DNA from: Verrucomicrobiota bacterium
Lineage (GTDB): Bacteria; Verrucomicrobiota; Verrucomicrobiia; Verrucomicrobiales; Verrucomicrobiaceae
Direction of reading: 5' to 3'
Assembly (NCBI GenBank): GCA_023428335.1
Contig: JAEYYS010000106.1
Coordinates: 1 to 7,347, forward strand
DNA length: 7,347 nt
Shown here piece after piece: positions 1 to 5,421 of the stretch; positions within the stretch are counted from its first letter, which is position 1; the number at the start of each line of letters is the position of its first letter. Below the pieces are notes generated by a model. That model was not told the DNA's origin, ran no database searches, and was given only the letters and a program-made list of their open reading frames with translations. The position numbers and the translations under genes were made by a program.

Positions 1-115
1 GGCAATGGGTGCAATGGGCCTTGAGCACGGGTCGCACATCCTTTTCAAAGGACAGCGGCGCGGCGCTGGCGACCAGGGGCAGCAGCGGAAGAAGGTAACG
101 AACGGAACGCAACAT
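1..115 (-). CDS. Partial secreted cytochrome-like protein (PSCyt1 type, N-terminus only)
   Basis: Reading leftwards from an ATG at 115-113, the frame stays open to the window edge and gives 38 codons. Residues 1-19 form a signal peptide: basic start (MLRSVRY), Leu/Pro-rich core, then VASAA. The mature part begins LSFEKDVRPVLKAHCTHC. The F-x-x-D-V-R-P-x-L-x-x-x-C-x-x-C pattern is typical of the planctomycete-type cytochrome c domain (PSCyt1) that opens large DUF1549/DUF1553 proteins in Planctomycetes and Verrucomicrobia. C35 and C38 would bind heme covalently. The next codon begins with C, compatible with the expected His of CxxCH, but its last two bases lie outside the window. No Shine-Dalgarno is visible; a TAGGTA box lies 10 bases upstream of the start. 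It sits downstream of the DUF1080 gene on the same strand, which suggests a shared role in secreted polymer breakdown. The family call is good; the specific function is unknown. Confidence 0.75.
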   Translation of the reverse strand, partial: MLRSVRYLLPLLPLVASAAPLSFEKDVRPVLKAHCTHC

Positions 116-333
116 GGGCAAACGGTACCTACGTGGGCGCAGACCGCTTTTTTTGCAGCGATGCGCGGAAGGCATGGAGCGAAGAGCTGGGAGCACGGAG
201 CACAAAGGTCCCGCAACGAACCGCGGCGATCTTCGCCCAATGCCCTTCATCTGGGACGACACCCGCCCCCAACGCGGAATCCACCGATCTGAAATCTGCG
301 ATTTGAGATTCAATCCGGGCGCAGCCCGCCGCC
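116..333. other. Gene-free spacer with small inverted and tandem repeats
   Basis: This 218-base spacer lies between the DUF1080 gene and the partial cytochrome gene. I see no convincing coding region. It holds a T7 run (148-154), a tandem 7-base repeat GGAGCAC (190-196 and 197-203), an imperfect palindrome (287-309) and a short GC hairpin (316-328, CGGGC/GCCCG with loop GCA) just past the DUF1080 stop. A promoter for the minus-strand cytochrome gene may lie near its right-hand start: a TAGGTA box reads on the minus strand at 131-126, but no convincing -35 accompanies it. Confidence 0.6.
287..309. repeat. Imperfect AT-rich palindrome downstream of the DUF1080 gene
   Basis: ATCTGAAATC (287-296) and GATTTGAGAT (300-309) are inverted copies around the loop TGC. 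Nine of ten pairs match and one is a G-G mismatch. It lies about 25 bases beyond the DUF1080 stop and follows the small GC hairpin at 316-328. It stands out because it is AT-rich in a GC-rich window. There is no T-run after it on either strand, so it is not a classical intrinsic terminator. It could be a transcript-end or mRNA-protecting hairpin, or one copy of an interspersed palindrome. Confidence 0.5.
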
Positions 334-996
334 TCAGAGCTTGCGCAGCACGACGTTGCGCAGGGCGGCCATGGTGTTGAAAGTGGTCAGCGACAGCGGC
401 GCGTAGGCCTCCATGGGTCCGGCACGCAGGCTGATCTTGCGATCCTTGATGTCGATGTCGACCACCTGCTTGTCGTCGACCCAGGCGCTGAGGTTGGTGG
501 GGGTGACGCGCAGGCGCACGCTGTACCACTTGTCGTCGTCGTAGCGCTGGTAGCTGCCCGTGGCATTGTTGGCGGCGTCGAGGTCATCAATGCTGCTGAT
601 GCCGGTGACACTGCCGCCCCAGCCGCCGAGAATGAGGCTGGCGCAGCGGTCGAGTTTGCCGACCGGAAAGGTCAGGCCACAGAAGAAGTCGACCCCCTGC
701 AGGCGCTTGGCCTGCAGGCTGATCTCGTAGTTGGTCAGGGGCAGCTCGGCCGCCTTTTTGTACACGACACCGCTGAGGCTGTCGCCCTGGGCGATGATCA
801 TCTGGCCGCCTTCCAGCGTCACCTCGCCGCTACCGCCGATGTCGACTGGTTCCCAGTCCTTGAGCGACTTGCCATCGAAGAGCACCCACTGCGTCGGCGC
901 CTCGGGGGTCGCCGCGGCTTTGGCCGGGGTCTCCTGGGCGGTGGTGGCGGCAATCAGGGAGGCGGACAGGACAAGCGTCAGCAGGGGCAGTTTCAT
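334..996 (-). CDS. Secreted DUF1080 / 3-keto-disaccharide hydrolase family protein
   Basis: This 220-residue protein starts with a clear signal peptide (MKLPLLTLVLSASLIAATTA, likely cut near residue 20), so it acts outside the cytoplasm. A low-complexity Ala/Pro/Glu linker follows (about 21-35). The domain then opens with VLFDGKSLKDWEP (38-50), the typical start of DUF1080, a concanavalin/LamG-like beta-sandwich family. Other family-like segments are FCGLTFPVGK (105-114), the Gly-rich GGWGGSVTGISSIDDLDA (124-141) and a late W-Y-S-V-R-L-R-V strand (157-164). Characterised relatives hydrolyse 3-keto-glycosides, but many members are untested and may only bind carbohydrate. The length fits a single-domain member. 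It shares a strand with the downstream cytochrome-like gene, a pairing common in Planctomycetes and Verrucomicrobia. The start follows a candidate promoter directly and precedes the signal peptide; no Shine-Dalgarno is seen. Confidence 0.85.
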   Translation of the reverse strand: MKLPLLTLVLSASLIAATTAQETPAKAAATPEAPTQWVLFDGKSLKDWEPVDIGGSGEVTLEGGQMIIAQGDSLSGVVYKKAAELPLTNYEISLQAKRLQGVDFFCGLTFPVGKLDRCASLILGGWGGSVTGISSIDDLDAANNATGSYQRYDDDKWYSVRLRVTPTNLSAWVDDKQVVDIDIKDRKISLRAGPMEAYAPLSLTTFNTMAALRNVVLRKL

Positions 997-1008
997 GGAG
1001 GTGCGACT

Positions 1009-1038
1009 TTTCTACTGCGCTGAAACGTCGTGCGTCAG
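1009..1038 (-). promoter_or_regulatory. Candidate promoter of the DUF1080 gene
   Basis: On the minus strand, CTGACG (1038-1033; four of six matches to TTGACA) is followed after 18 bases by TAGAAA (1014-1009). The -10-like box ends 12 bases before the ATG at 996, so transcription would begin only a few bases upstream of the start codon. No Shine-Dalgarno lies between. The call is by eye and unproven. Confidence 0.4.
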
Positions 1039-1040
1039 CA

Positions 1041-1057
1041 AAAAAACACGGTTTTTT
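1041..1057. repeat. Perfect AT palindrome in the divergent promoter region
   Basis: AAAAAAC (1041-1047) and GTTTTTT (1051-1057) are exact inverted copies separated by ACG. It lies between the divergent DUF1080 and L,D-transpeptidase genes, just upstream of the DUF1080 -35-like box. It is the most AT-rich spot in this intergenic region. It could be a shared operator, an AT-rich promoter-boosting or bending element, or a chance A/T tract. Confidence 0.5.
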
Positions 1058-1094
1058 CCGGTCCAAAACCGCTGGATGCGCCGCCAGGGCATGC

Positions 1095-1100
1095 TAGATT
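1095..1100 (+). promoter_or_regulatory. Candidate -10 box of the L,D-transpeptidase/ispH transcript
   Basis: TAGATT ends 10 bases before the ATG at 1111, which would put the transcription start about 4 bases from the start codon. The expected -35 position (CTGGAT, 1072-1077, 17-base spacer) is a poor match, so this rests mainly on the -10 and its resemblance to boxes before neighbouring genes. Confidence 0.3.
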
Positions 1101-1110
1101 GTTCACTCGC

Positions 1111-1737
1111 ATGAACTTCCCCTTCCCCCGCCTCGCTCTTGGCGCCCTGCTGGTCGTGCTCGCCGCCGGCCTGAGCAGCTGCGCGACCCGCAAAACCAGC
1201 AAATCCCAGTATTCGACCCGCTTTGATCCGAAGGTCGAGCCCGTCAAAAATCCATCGGCCGTGAAGGTGAAGATCAGCACGAAGGCCCAGCGCATTTATG
1301 TGGTCGAAGGCGACCGTGTCCTGCTTTCCAGCCCCTGCTCGGTCGGCACTGCCAACACGCCGACCCCGGCCGGTCATCACCGCATCCTCAGTAAAACCGC
1401 CCAGCGCCGCCGCGTCAGCCAGCCGGGTGCCGGTTACCCGATGACCTACTGGATGTCGTTTTACGCGCCCGCCTACGGCATGCACTGGGGCTGGGTGAAG
1501 CCCTACCCCTGCACCCACGGCTGCGTGCGCCTGCCGATCCAGACCGCCCGCAAGATGTTCGACATGGTGAAGGTTGGCACGCCGGTGCATGTCGCCGCCA
1601 CCCATGTCGAGGACGCCAACCATGGCAGCCACCTGCCGCTGCTTGACGACTCCACCCTGGCCGATCCGCCGAACTCCTACATGCTCAGTCCGCAGGTCTT
1701 CGCCGACGCCGCCAAGGGCAAGGTTTACAACTACTGA
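1111..1737 (+). CDS. L,D-transpeptidase (YkuD domain) lipoprotein
   Basis: The 208-residue product is an envelope enzyme expected to form 3-3 cross-links in peptidoglycan or attach proteins to it. The start at 1111 is preferred over an in-frame ATG at 1030, because it places a lipoprotein signal at the N-terminus: basic/hydrophobic MNFPFPRLALGALLVVLAAG, then LSSC with lipidated Cys24. The earlier start would bury this signal behind 27 residues. A linker (25-50) leads into the YkuD domain (about 51-165), with the opening strand VKVKISTKAQRIYVVEGD. The active site is THGCVRLP (135-142), with nucleophile C138, H136 and R140; H125 in GMHWGW precedes it. The tail after about 165 is short and uncharacterised. 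A second cysteine (C134) lies four residues before the nucleophile. The gene ends 4 bases before ispH, so the two are probably cotranscribed. The physiological partner is unknown. Confidence 0.88.
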   Translation: MNFPFPRLALGALLVVLAAGLSSCATRKTSKSQYSTRFDPKVEPVKNPSAVKVKISTKAQRIYVVEGDRVLLSSPCSVGTANTPTPAGHHRILSKTAQRRRVSQPGAGYPMTYWMSFYAPAYGMHWGWVKPYPCTHGCVRLPIQTARKMFDMVKVGTPVHVAATHVEDANHGSHLPLLDDSTLADPPNSYMLSPQVFADAAKGKVYNY

Positions 1738-1741
1738 CCCC

Positions 1742-2980
1742 ATGTCCGCCACCCCGTCCCGTCGCGTCAACGTCCGCACGCCGGAGGTCATGGAGCGCGT
1801 CCAGGCCGAGGTGGAGACCCATTACCGCAGCCCCCTCGTCGAGGCAGTGCGCGCCCGCGGCAGCGTGCTGTCGCTCGGCAACACCACCGTGCGCCTGGCG
1901 CGCGACTTCGGCTTCTGCTACGGCGTCGAGCGCGCCATCGACCTTGCCTACGCCGCGCGCCGCGTTTTCGCGGACCGCCGCGTTTTCCTGCTCGGCGAGA
2001 TCATCCACAACCCCGAGGTGAACCGCCAGCTCACCGAGATGGGCATCGTCAGCATCCCGGTCGGCCAGCACGAGGCGGCGATCGACGGCTTCAACAGCGA
2101 CGACGTCGTCATCGTGCCGGCCTTCGGCGCTGAGACGAAGCTCATGAAGCGCATCGCGGAACGCGGCTGCATGGTCGTCGACACGACCTGTGGCGACGTC
2201 ATGAGCGTCTGGAAGCGCGTGCGCAACTATGCCAAGACCGGCTACACCTCGATCATCCACGGCAAGGCCGAGCACGAGGAAACCCGCGCCACCTCCTCGC
2301 GCGCCCTTGGCGACGACGGCAACGGCCACTACCTGGTGGTGCTGACACTGGCCGATGTCGATTTCGTCTGCGACTACATCCGCCACGGCGGCGACAAGGC
2401 GGCCTTTCTCGACCGCTTCAAGGGTGCCAGCGCCCTCTCCGAGGGTTTTGATCCCGACGTGCACCTGCGCCGCATCGGGGTCGCCAACCAGACAACGATG
2501 CTGAAGTCCGAGACCGAGGAAATCCAGCGCCGCCTGCAGCAGGCCATTGTTGATCGCGACGGCGCGGAACTCGGCGCGCAGAACTTCCAGGTTTTCGACA
2601 CCATCTGCGGCGCCACCCAGGAGCGCCAGGACTCGCTGTTCCTGCTGCTGCGCCAGCCGCTCGACCTGCTGCTCGTGGTCGGCGGCTACAACAGCTCGAA
2701 CACGACGCACCTTGTCGAGATCGGTGAGCAGCAGCTGCCGACCTTTTTCATCCGCACCGCCTCCTGCCTGGCCTCGCTCGAACAGATCGTCCACTTCGAC
2801 CTGCACCTGAAGCATGAGACGACGAGTTATTCCGCCAAGCTGGGTTCGCCGGAACCGGTCGTCATCGGCATCACTGCCGGTGCCTCCTGCCCGAACAACC
2901 TGATCGAGGACACCCTGCTGCGCATTTTCCAACTGCGCGGCGTCAGTGCCGACGAAGTGCGCGCCGCGGTCGGTCTGTGA
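1742..2980 (+). CDS. ispH: 4-hydroxy-3-methylbut-2-enyl diphosphate reductase (IspH/LytB), long form
   Basis: IspH catalyses the last step of the MEP pathway in the cytoplasm, reducing HMBPP to IPP and DMAPP with a [4Fe-4S] cluster. The three cluster cysteines are visible: C59 in DFGFCYGVERA, C150 in VVDTTCGDV and C289 in FDTICGATQERQD. Substrate-site segments are also present: EIIHNPEVN (86-94), HGKAEHEE (173-180), NQTTM (249-253), YNSSNTTH (316-323) and GASCPNN (380-386). At 412 residues it is about 100 longer than the E. coli enzyme. The extra N-terminus and the CxATQERQ motif match the plant/cyanobacterial-type long form. The ATG at 1742 follows the transpeptidase stop by 4 bases. A longer in-frame extension would overlap most of the end of that gene and is rejected. 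No Shine-Dalgarno is visible, so translation may be coupled to the upstream gene. The identification is very secure. Confidence 0.95.
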   Translation: MSATPSRRVNVRTPEVMERVQAEVETHYRSPLVEAVRARGSVLSLGNTTVRLARDFGFCYGVERAIDLAYAARRVFADRRVFLLGEIIHNPEVNRQLTEMGIVSIPVGQHEAAIDGFNSDDVVIVPAFGAETKLMKRIAERGCMVVDTTCGDVMSVWKRVRNYAKTGYTSIIHGKAEHEETRATSSRALGDDGNGHYLVVLTLADVDFVCDYIRHGGDKAAFLDRFKGASALSEGFDPDVHLRRIGVANQTTMLKSETEEIQRRLQQAIVDRDGAELGAQNFQVFDTICGATQERQDSLFLLLRQPLDLLLVVGGYNSSNTTHLVEIGEQQLPTFFIRTASCLASLEQIVHFDLHLKHETTSYSAKLGSPEPVVIGITAGASCPNNLIEDTLLRIFQLRGVSADEVRAAVGL

Positions 2981-3008
2981 GCCGGCCTCAGGCGGTCAGG
3001 CCGTCGGC
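2981..3008. terminator. Possible hairpin between convergent ispH and dus genes
   Basis: GCC-GGCCT (2981-2988) can pair with AGGCC (2998-3002) and GGC (3006-3008), leaving a 3-base bulge and a 9-base loop. It overlaps the last codons of the minus-strand dus gene and follows the ispH stop directly. No T-run follows on either strand, so it would be a weak or factor-assisted terminator at best, and chance pairing is plausible in GC-rich DNA. Confidence 0.25.
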
Positions 3009-4010
3009 TTCGCCGGTCTCGGCCGCCTCAAGCAGTTCGTCGCGATGCGTGAGGTAGGCAGCCAGCACGTCGTCGAGTTCCATGACACTGCCGATCTGAC
3101 TGAAGCGTGAACGCAGGAACTTGCCGCCGCGCAGACTGCGCGTGTAGTGCATGAGCCGGTTGCGCATGGCGCGCATGACCTCGAACTCGCCGCGCGTGCT
3201 GCGGGCAATCGCCATCTGGCAGTGCCGGCGCATCAGCTCAAAACGCTGCTCGGCGGTCGCCGGTGCCGGCTGTGAGCCGGTTGCCAGGTAGTGCTTCGCC
3301 TCCTGAAACACCCAGGGGTTGGCCATGGCGGCACGACCGATCATGATGCCAGCCACGCCGGTCTGGGCGCGGCGCACCTCGACATCGGCGCCGCTGGCGA
3401 TGTCGCCATTGCCGATCACCGGGATGCGCACCGCCTCGGCCACCCGGGCGATGACCTCCCAGTCGGCGACTCCACTGTAGCCCTGGGCGCGGGTGCGGCC
3501 GTGAACGGCGATGGCGCGCACGCCGCAGTCCTCCAGCCGGCGTGCCACCTCGACCGCATTGATGTTCGCCGAATCCCAGCCGATGCGCATCTTCGCGGTC
3601 ACCGGCACCGGCACGGCCTGGACGATGCCGCGCGCGACCGACTCCAGCAGCGGGCAGTTGCGCAGCAGCGAGGAACCGCCGTTTTTGGCCACGACCTTGT
3701 TGACCGGGCAGCCAAAGTTGATGTCGATGAAGTCCGGCTGCTTCCAGTCGAGGATCTTGCGCGCGGCCTCGCCCATGCGCTGGCCATCGGCCCCGAACAG
3801 CTGAACGCCGAGCGGGCGCTGCGGCTCGTCGAACTCGGTGTAGTGACGGGTGCGGTCGTCGCGCTGCAGAATGCCCTCGGCGCTGACGAACTCCGTGACC
3901 ATGACATCCGCGCCCAACTCCTTGCAGAGTGTGCGGAAGGTGAGATCCGTCACCCCCGCCATCGGGGCGAGGTAGAGCGGAAAACGGTCGGGCTGAAGCC
4001 AGGGCAGCAT
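2988..4010 (-). CDS. dusB: tRNA-dihydrouridine synthase (DusB-like)
   Basis: The 340-residue cytoplasmic flavoenzyme reduces specific uridines to dihydrouridine in the tRNA D-loop, using FMN and NADPH. The TIM-barrel signatures appear in order: YLAPMAGVTDLTFR (13-26), TEFVSAEGI (39-47), GVQLFGAD (68-75), DINFGCPVNKV (96-106) with catalytic C101, TAKMRIGW (138-145), AVHGRTRAQGYSG (168-180), PVIGNGDI (197-204) and GIMIGRAAMANPWVF (221-235). The last two form the FMN-phosphate site. The helical tRNA-binding domain covers about 250-335. Length and motifs fit the bacterial Dus family; the subtype (DusB versus other Dus) is less certain than the family. It converges on ispH with 7 bases between stops and diverges from the kpsF-like gene. 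Upstream, TAGGAT could be a -10 box, or its AGGA could be a Shine-Dalgarno with a 6-base spacer. Confidence 0.92.
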   Translation of the reverse strand: MLPWLQPDRFPLYLAPMAGVTDLTFRTLCKELGADVMVTEFVSAEGILQRDDRTRHYTEFDEPQRPLGVQLFGADGQRMGEAARKILDWKQPDFIDINFGCPVNKVVAKNGGSSLLRNCPLLESVARGIVQAVPVPVTAKMRIGWDSANINAVEVARRLEDCGVRAIAVHGRTRAQGYSGVADWEVIARVAEAVRIPVIGNGDIASGADVEVRRAQTGVAGIMIGRAAMANPWVFQEAKHYLATGSQPAPATAEQRFELMRRHCQMAIARSTRGEFEVMRAMRNRLMHYTRSLRGGKFLRSRFSQIGSVMELDDVLAAYLTHRDELLEAAETGEADGLTA

Positions 4011-4015
4011 CCGCT

Positions 4016-4044
4016 ATCCTACCCCCAACTGACGGACCCGGCAA
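4016..4044 (-). promoter_or_regulatory. Candidate promoter of the dus gene
   Basis: On the minus strand, TTGCCG (4044-4039; four of six matches to TTGACA) is followed after 17 bases by TAGGAT (4021-4016). The -10-like box ends 5 bases before the start codon, so the predicted transcript would begin at or beside the ATG. The same AGGA could instead serve as a ribosome binding site, in which case the promoter would lie further upstream. An inverted repeat CCCGG-N5-CCGGG (4037-4051) overlaps the -35-like box. Confidence 0.4.
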
Positions 4045-4065
4045 GACCGGGACGCCACTCCGCCT

Positions 4066-4094
4066 TTGCAAGCCGGGCGATTCCGGCCTAGTTT
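4066..4094 (+). promoter_or_regulatory. Candidate promoter of the kpsF-like gene
   Basis: TTGCAA (4066-4071) is followed after exactly 17 bases by TAGTTT (4089-4094). The start codon at 4112 is 17 bases after the -10-like box, predicting a leader of about 10 bases with no Shine-Dalgarno. A perfect inverted repeat GCCGG-N6-CCGGC (4072-4076 and 4083-4087) fills the spacer and could be a regulator site or chance in GC-rich DNA. Confidence 0.45.
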
Positions 4095-4111
4095 GTCCTT
4101 TCGCCGACCGC

Positions 4112-5083
4112 ATGAATGCCCCCGAACTCGCCCGCCGCGTCATCCGCCTGGAGATCGACCAGCTGGAGCGGTTACATGCCCGGATCGACGAAAGTTTTAC
4201 GGAAGCGATCGAGCGGATGCGGCGCTGCCTGGATGGCCGTGGCAAGCTCATCGTCTGCGGCGTCGGCAAGAGTGGCAACATCGGCCGCAAGCTGGCCGCC
4301 ACCCTCAACAGCACCGGCGCCACCACCGTCTGCCTGGATGTTGGCGATGCCCTGCACGGCGATCTCGGGGTGCTGGATCCCGGTGACCTCGGCATTGTGC
4401 TCAGCCATAGCGGCGAGACCGCCGAACTGATCAACCTGCTGCCGCACCTGAAACGCCTTGGCCTGCCGCTCATTGCCCTGACCGGCGACACGCAATCCAC
4501 CCTCGCCCGGCACGCCGATGTCGTGCTCGACGTGCACGTCACCCAGGAAGCCTGCCCGCTCAACCTGGCGCCGACCTCCAGCACGACGACGATGCTCGTG
4601 CTCTGCGACGCCCTTGCGATGGTGCTGCTGGAGACGCGCGGGTTTCGTCCCGAGGACTTCGCCCGCCTCCACCCCGGGGGTTCGCTTGGCCGCGCCCTGC
4701 TCACCCGCGTGGCCGATGTCATGCGCCAGGGCGACCAATTGGCTCTCATCCCCCCCAGCGCCAGCGTGCAGGATGCCTTGCAGGCAATGACCCGCGCGCG
4801 CAGCGGTGCGGCAGTGGTGATCACCCCGGAGGGTGGCCTCGCCGGCGTCTTCACCCATGGCGACTTCGTGCGCGCCTTTCAGAAGCAGCCCGACATCGCC
4901 CTGCGGCCGGTGGCCGATTTCATGACGGTGCGCCCGGTCACCCTGCAGGCCGACCGCCTGGCCGCCGAGGTGCTGTCGACCCTGCGCACCAACCGGGTCG
5001 ACGACATCGTCGTCATCGACACCGACGGCCGTCCGGTCGGCCTCGTCGACACCCAGGATCTCACCCGTCTCCGCCTCGTCTGA
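4112..5083 (+). CDS. kdsD: D-arabinose-5-phosphate isomerase (SIS plus two CBS domains)
   Basis: This 323-residue cytoplasmic enzyme interconverts D-ribulose 5-phosphate and D-arabinose 5-phosphate, the first committed step to KDO for lipopolysaccharide or capsule. The SIS domain (about 40-175) shows VCGVGKSGNIGRKLAATLNSTG (48-69), DALHGDLG (79-86), SHSGETAEL (98-106) and TQEACPLNLAPTSSTTT (144-160). The likely catalytic residues, by analogy with the E. coli enzyme, are K53, E102, E146 and H187 (in DFARLHPGGSLGR). The two CBS domains lie at about 203-262 and 270-323 and probably sense nucleotides. Full length agrees with KdsD/KpsF (about 320-330). Asn replaces the usual His in GKSGHIG. The kpsF versus kdsD name cannot be settled here, since no capsule genes are seen. 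The gene is followed after 2 bases by a small HTH-like gene, suggesting an operon. Confidence 0.93.
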   Translation: MNAPELARRVIRLEIDQLERLHARIDESFTEAIERMRRCLDGRGKLIVCGVGKSGNIGRKLAATLNSTGATTVCLDVGDALHGDLGVLDPGDLGIVLSHSGETAELINLLPHLKRLGLPLIALTGDTQSTLARHADVVLDVHVTQEACPLNLAPTSSTTTMLVLCDALAMVLLETRGFRPEDFARLHPGGSLGRALLTRVADVMRQGDQLALIPPSASVQDALQAMTRARSGAAVVITPEGGLAGVFTHGDFVRAFQKQPDIALRPVADFMTVRPVTLQADRLAAEVLSTLRTNRVDDIVVIDTDGRPVGLVDTQDLTRLRLV

Positions 5084-5085
5084 CC

Positions 5086-5343
5086 ATGACCGAACCCGTC
5101 GAACGCAACCTCGGCGTCCAGCCCCTGGACGCCCTCCTGACCGGGCTCGGCCTGGACAACCACGCCCTCGTCGCCGCCAGCCCGCTGCCGCTCACCCACA
5201 AGGCCGTGCAGCGTGCGCGCAAGGGGCGCCGGCTCACCGTGCACATGCAACGCCGCATCACCGAGGCCCTCGGTCGCGCCGCCACCGCCGCCGGACAGGC
5301 GCCGGAAACCGCATGGACCGTCCGCGACCTGTTCACCTACTGA
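5086..5343 (+). CDS. Small basic HTH-like protein of unknown function
   Basis: The product is 85 residues. It starts 2 bases after the isomerase stop, so it is probably cotranscribed and translationally coupled. It has an acidic/neutral N-terminus (LGVQPLDALLTGLGLDNHALVAAS, 9-32), then a strongly basic central stretch (LTHKAVQRARKGRRLTVHMQRRITEAL, 36-62), and ends with WTVRDLFTY. The pattern of helix, short turn and basic helix, followed by 'LT..MQ.RI..AL', resembles a Cro/CI-type helix-turn-helix in which a small protein binds DNA or RNA. It has no signal peptide, membrane segment or metal-binding cysteines. I do not recognise a named family, although similar small proteins may be conserved in Verrucomicrobia. 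Codon choice matches the neighbours and the tight spacing supports a real gene. It could act as a local regulator, but this is inference. Confidence 0.7.
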   Translation: MTEPVERNLGVQPLDALLTGLGLDNHALVAASPLPLTHKAVQRARKGRRLTVHMQRRITEALGRAATAAGQAPETAWTVRDLFTY

Positions 5344-5421
5344 GTCCTGCGGCAAAAACCGCGCGCTTGGCACCGAACCTGTTTGCTTGACCCGCCGCGC
5401 CAACCGGCGCACTGACCCCGC
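5344..5421 (+). other. Spacer before the ATP-grasp gene with a TTGACC box and small hairpin
   Basis: This 78-base spacer holds a 4-bp hairpin, GCGG-N6-CCGC (5349-5362), without a T-run, and a good -35-like TTGACC (5387-5392). No convincing -10 lies 16-18 bases downstream (CACTGA at 5410). The following gene may therefore have its own weak promoter or be read through from the isomerase operon. No Shine-Dalgarno precedes the ATG at 5422. Confidence 0.3.

Noticed and set aside
148..154. T7 run as the tail of an intrinsic terminator
   Set aside because: No stable GC stem lies directly upstream on the plus strand, and no plus-strand gene ends there.
5..380. Plus-strand open frames of 95 and 88 codons
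   Set aside because: They run antisense to the cytochrome start and through the repeat-bearing spacer, with Arg/Pro-rich products and no motif.
1030..1110. Longer start for the L,D-transpeptidase at 1030
   Set aside because: It would put 27 residues ahead of an otherwise normal lipoprotein signal and would cover the AT palindrome and promoter-like region.
1574..1741. N-terminal extension of IspH upstream of 1742
   Set aside because: The extension would overlap the last third of the L,D-transpeptidase in another frame and reads as Arg/Pro/Thr-rich shadow sequence. The ATG at 1742 fits the intergenic gap.
1685..2932. A 415-codon minus-strand frame opposite ispH
   Set aside because: Its composition (many Val, Ala, Asp, His) is that of the complement of a GC-rich gene, and the plus strand encodes a clear IspH.
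3238..4854. A 538-codon open frame on the minus strand
   Set aside because: It crosses the divergent promoter region and overlaps both the dus and isomerase genes in the wrong frames. The translation is low-complexity Arg/Ser/Pro-rich.
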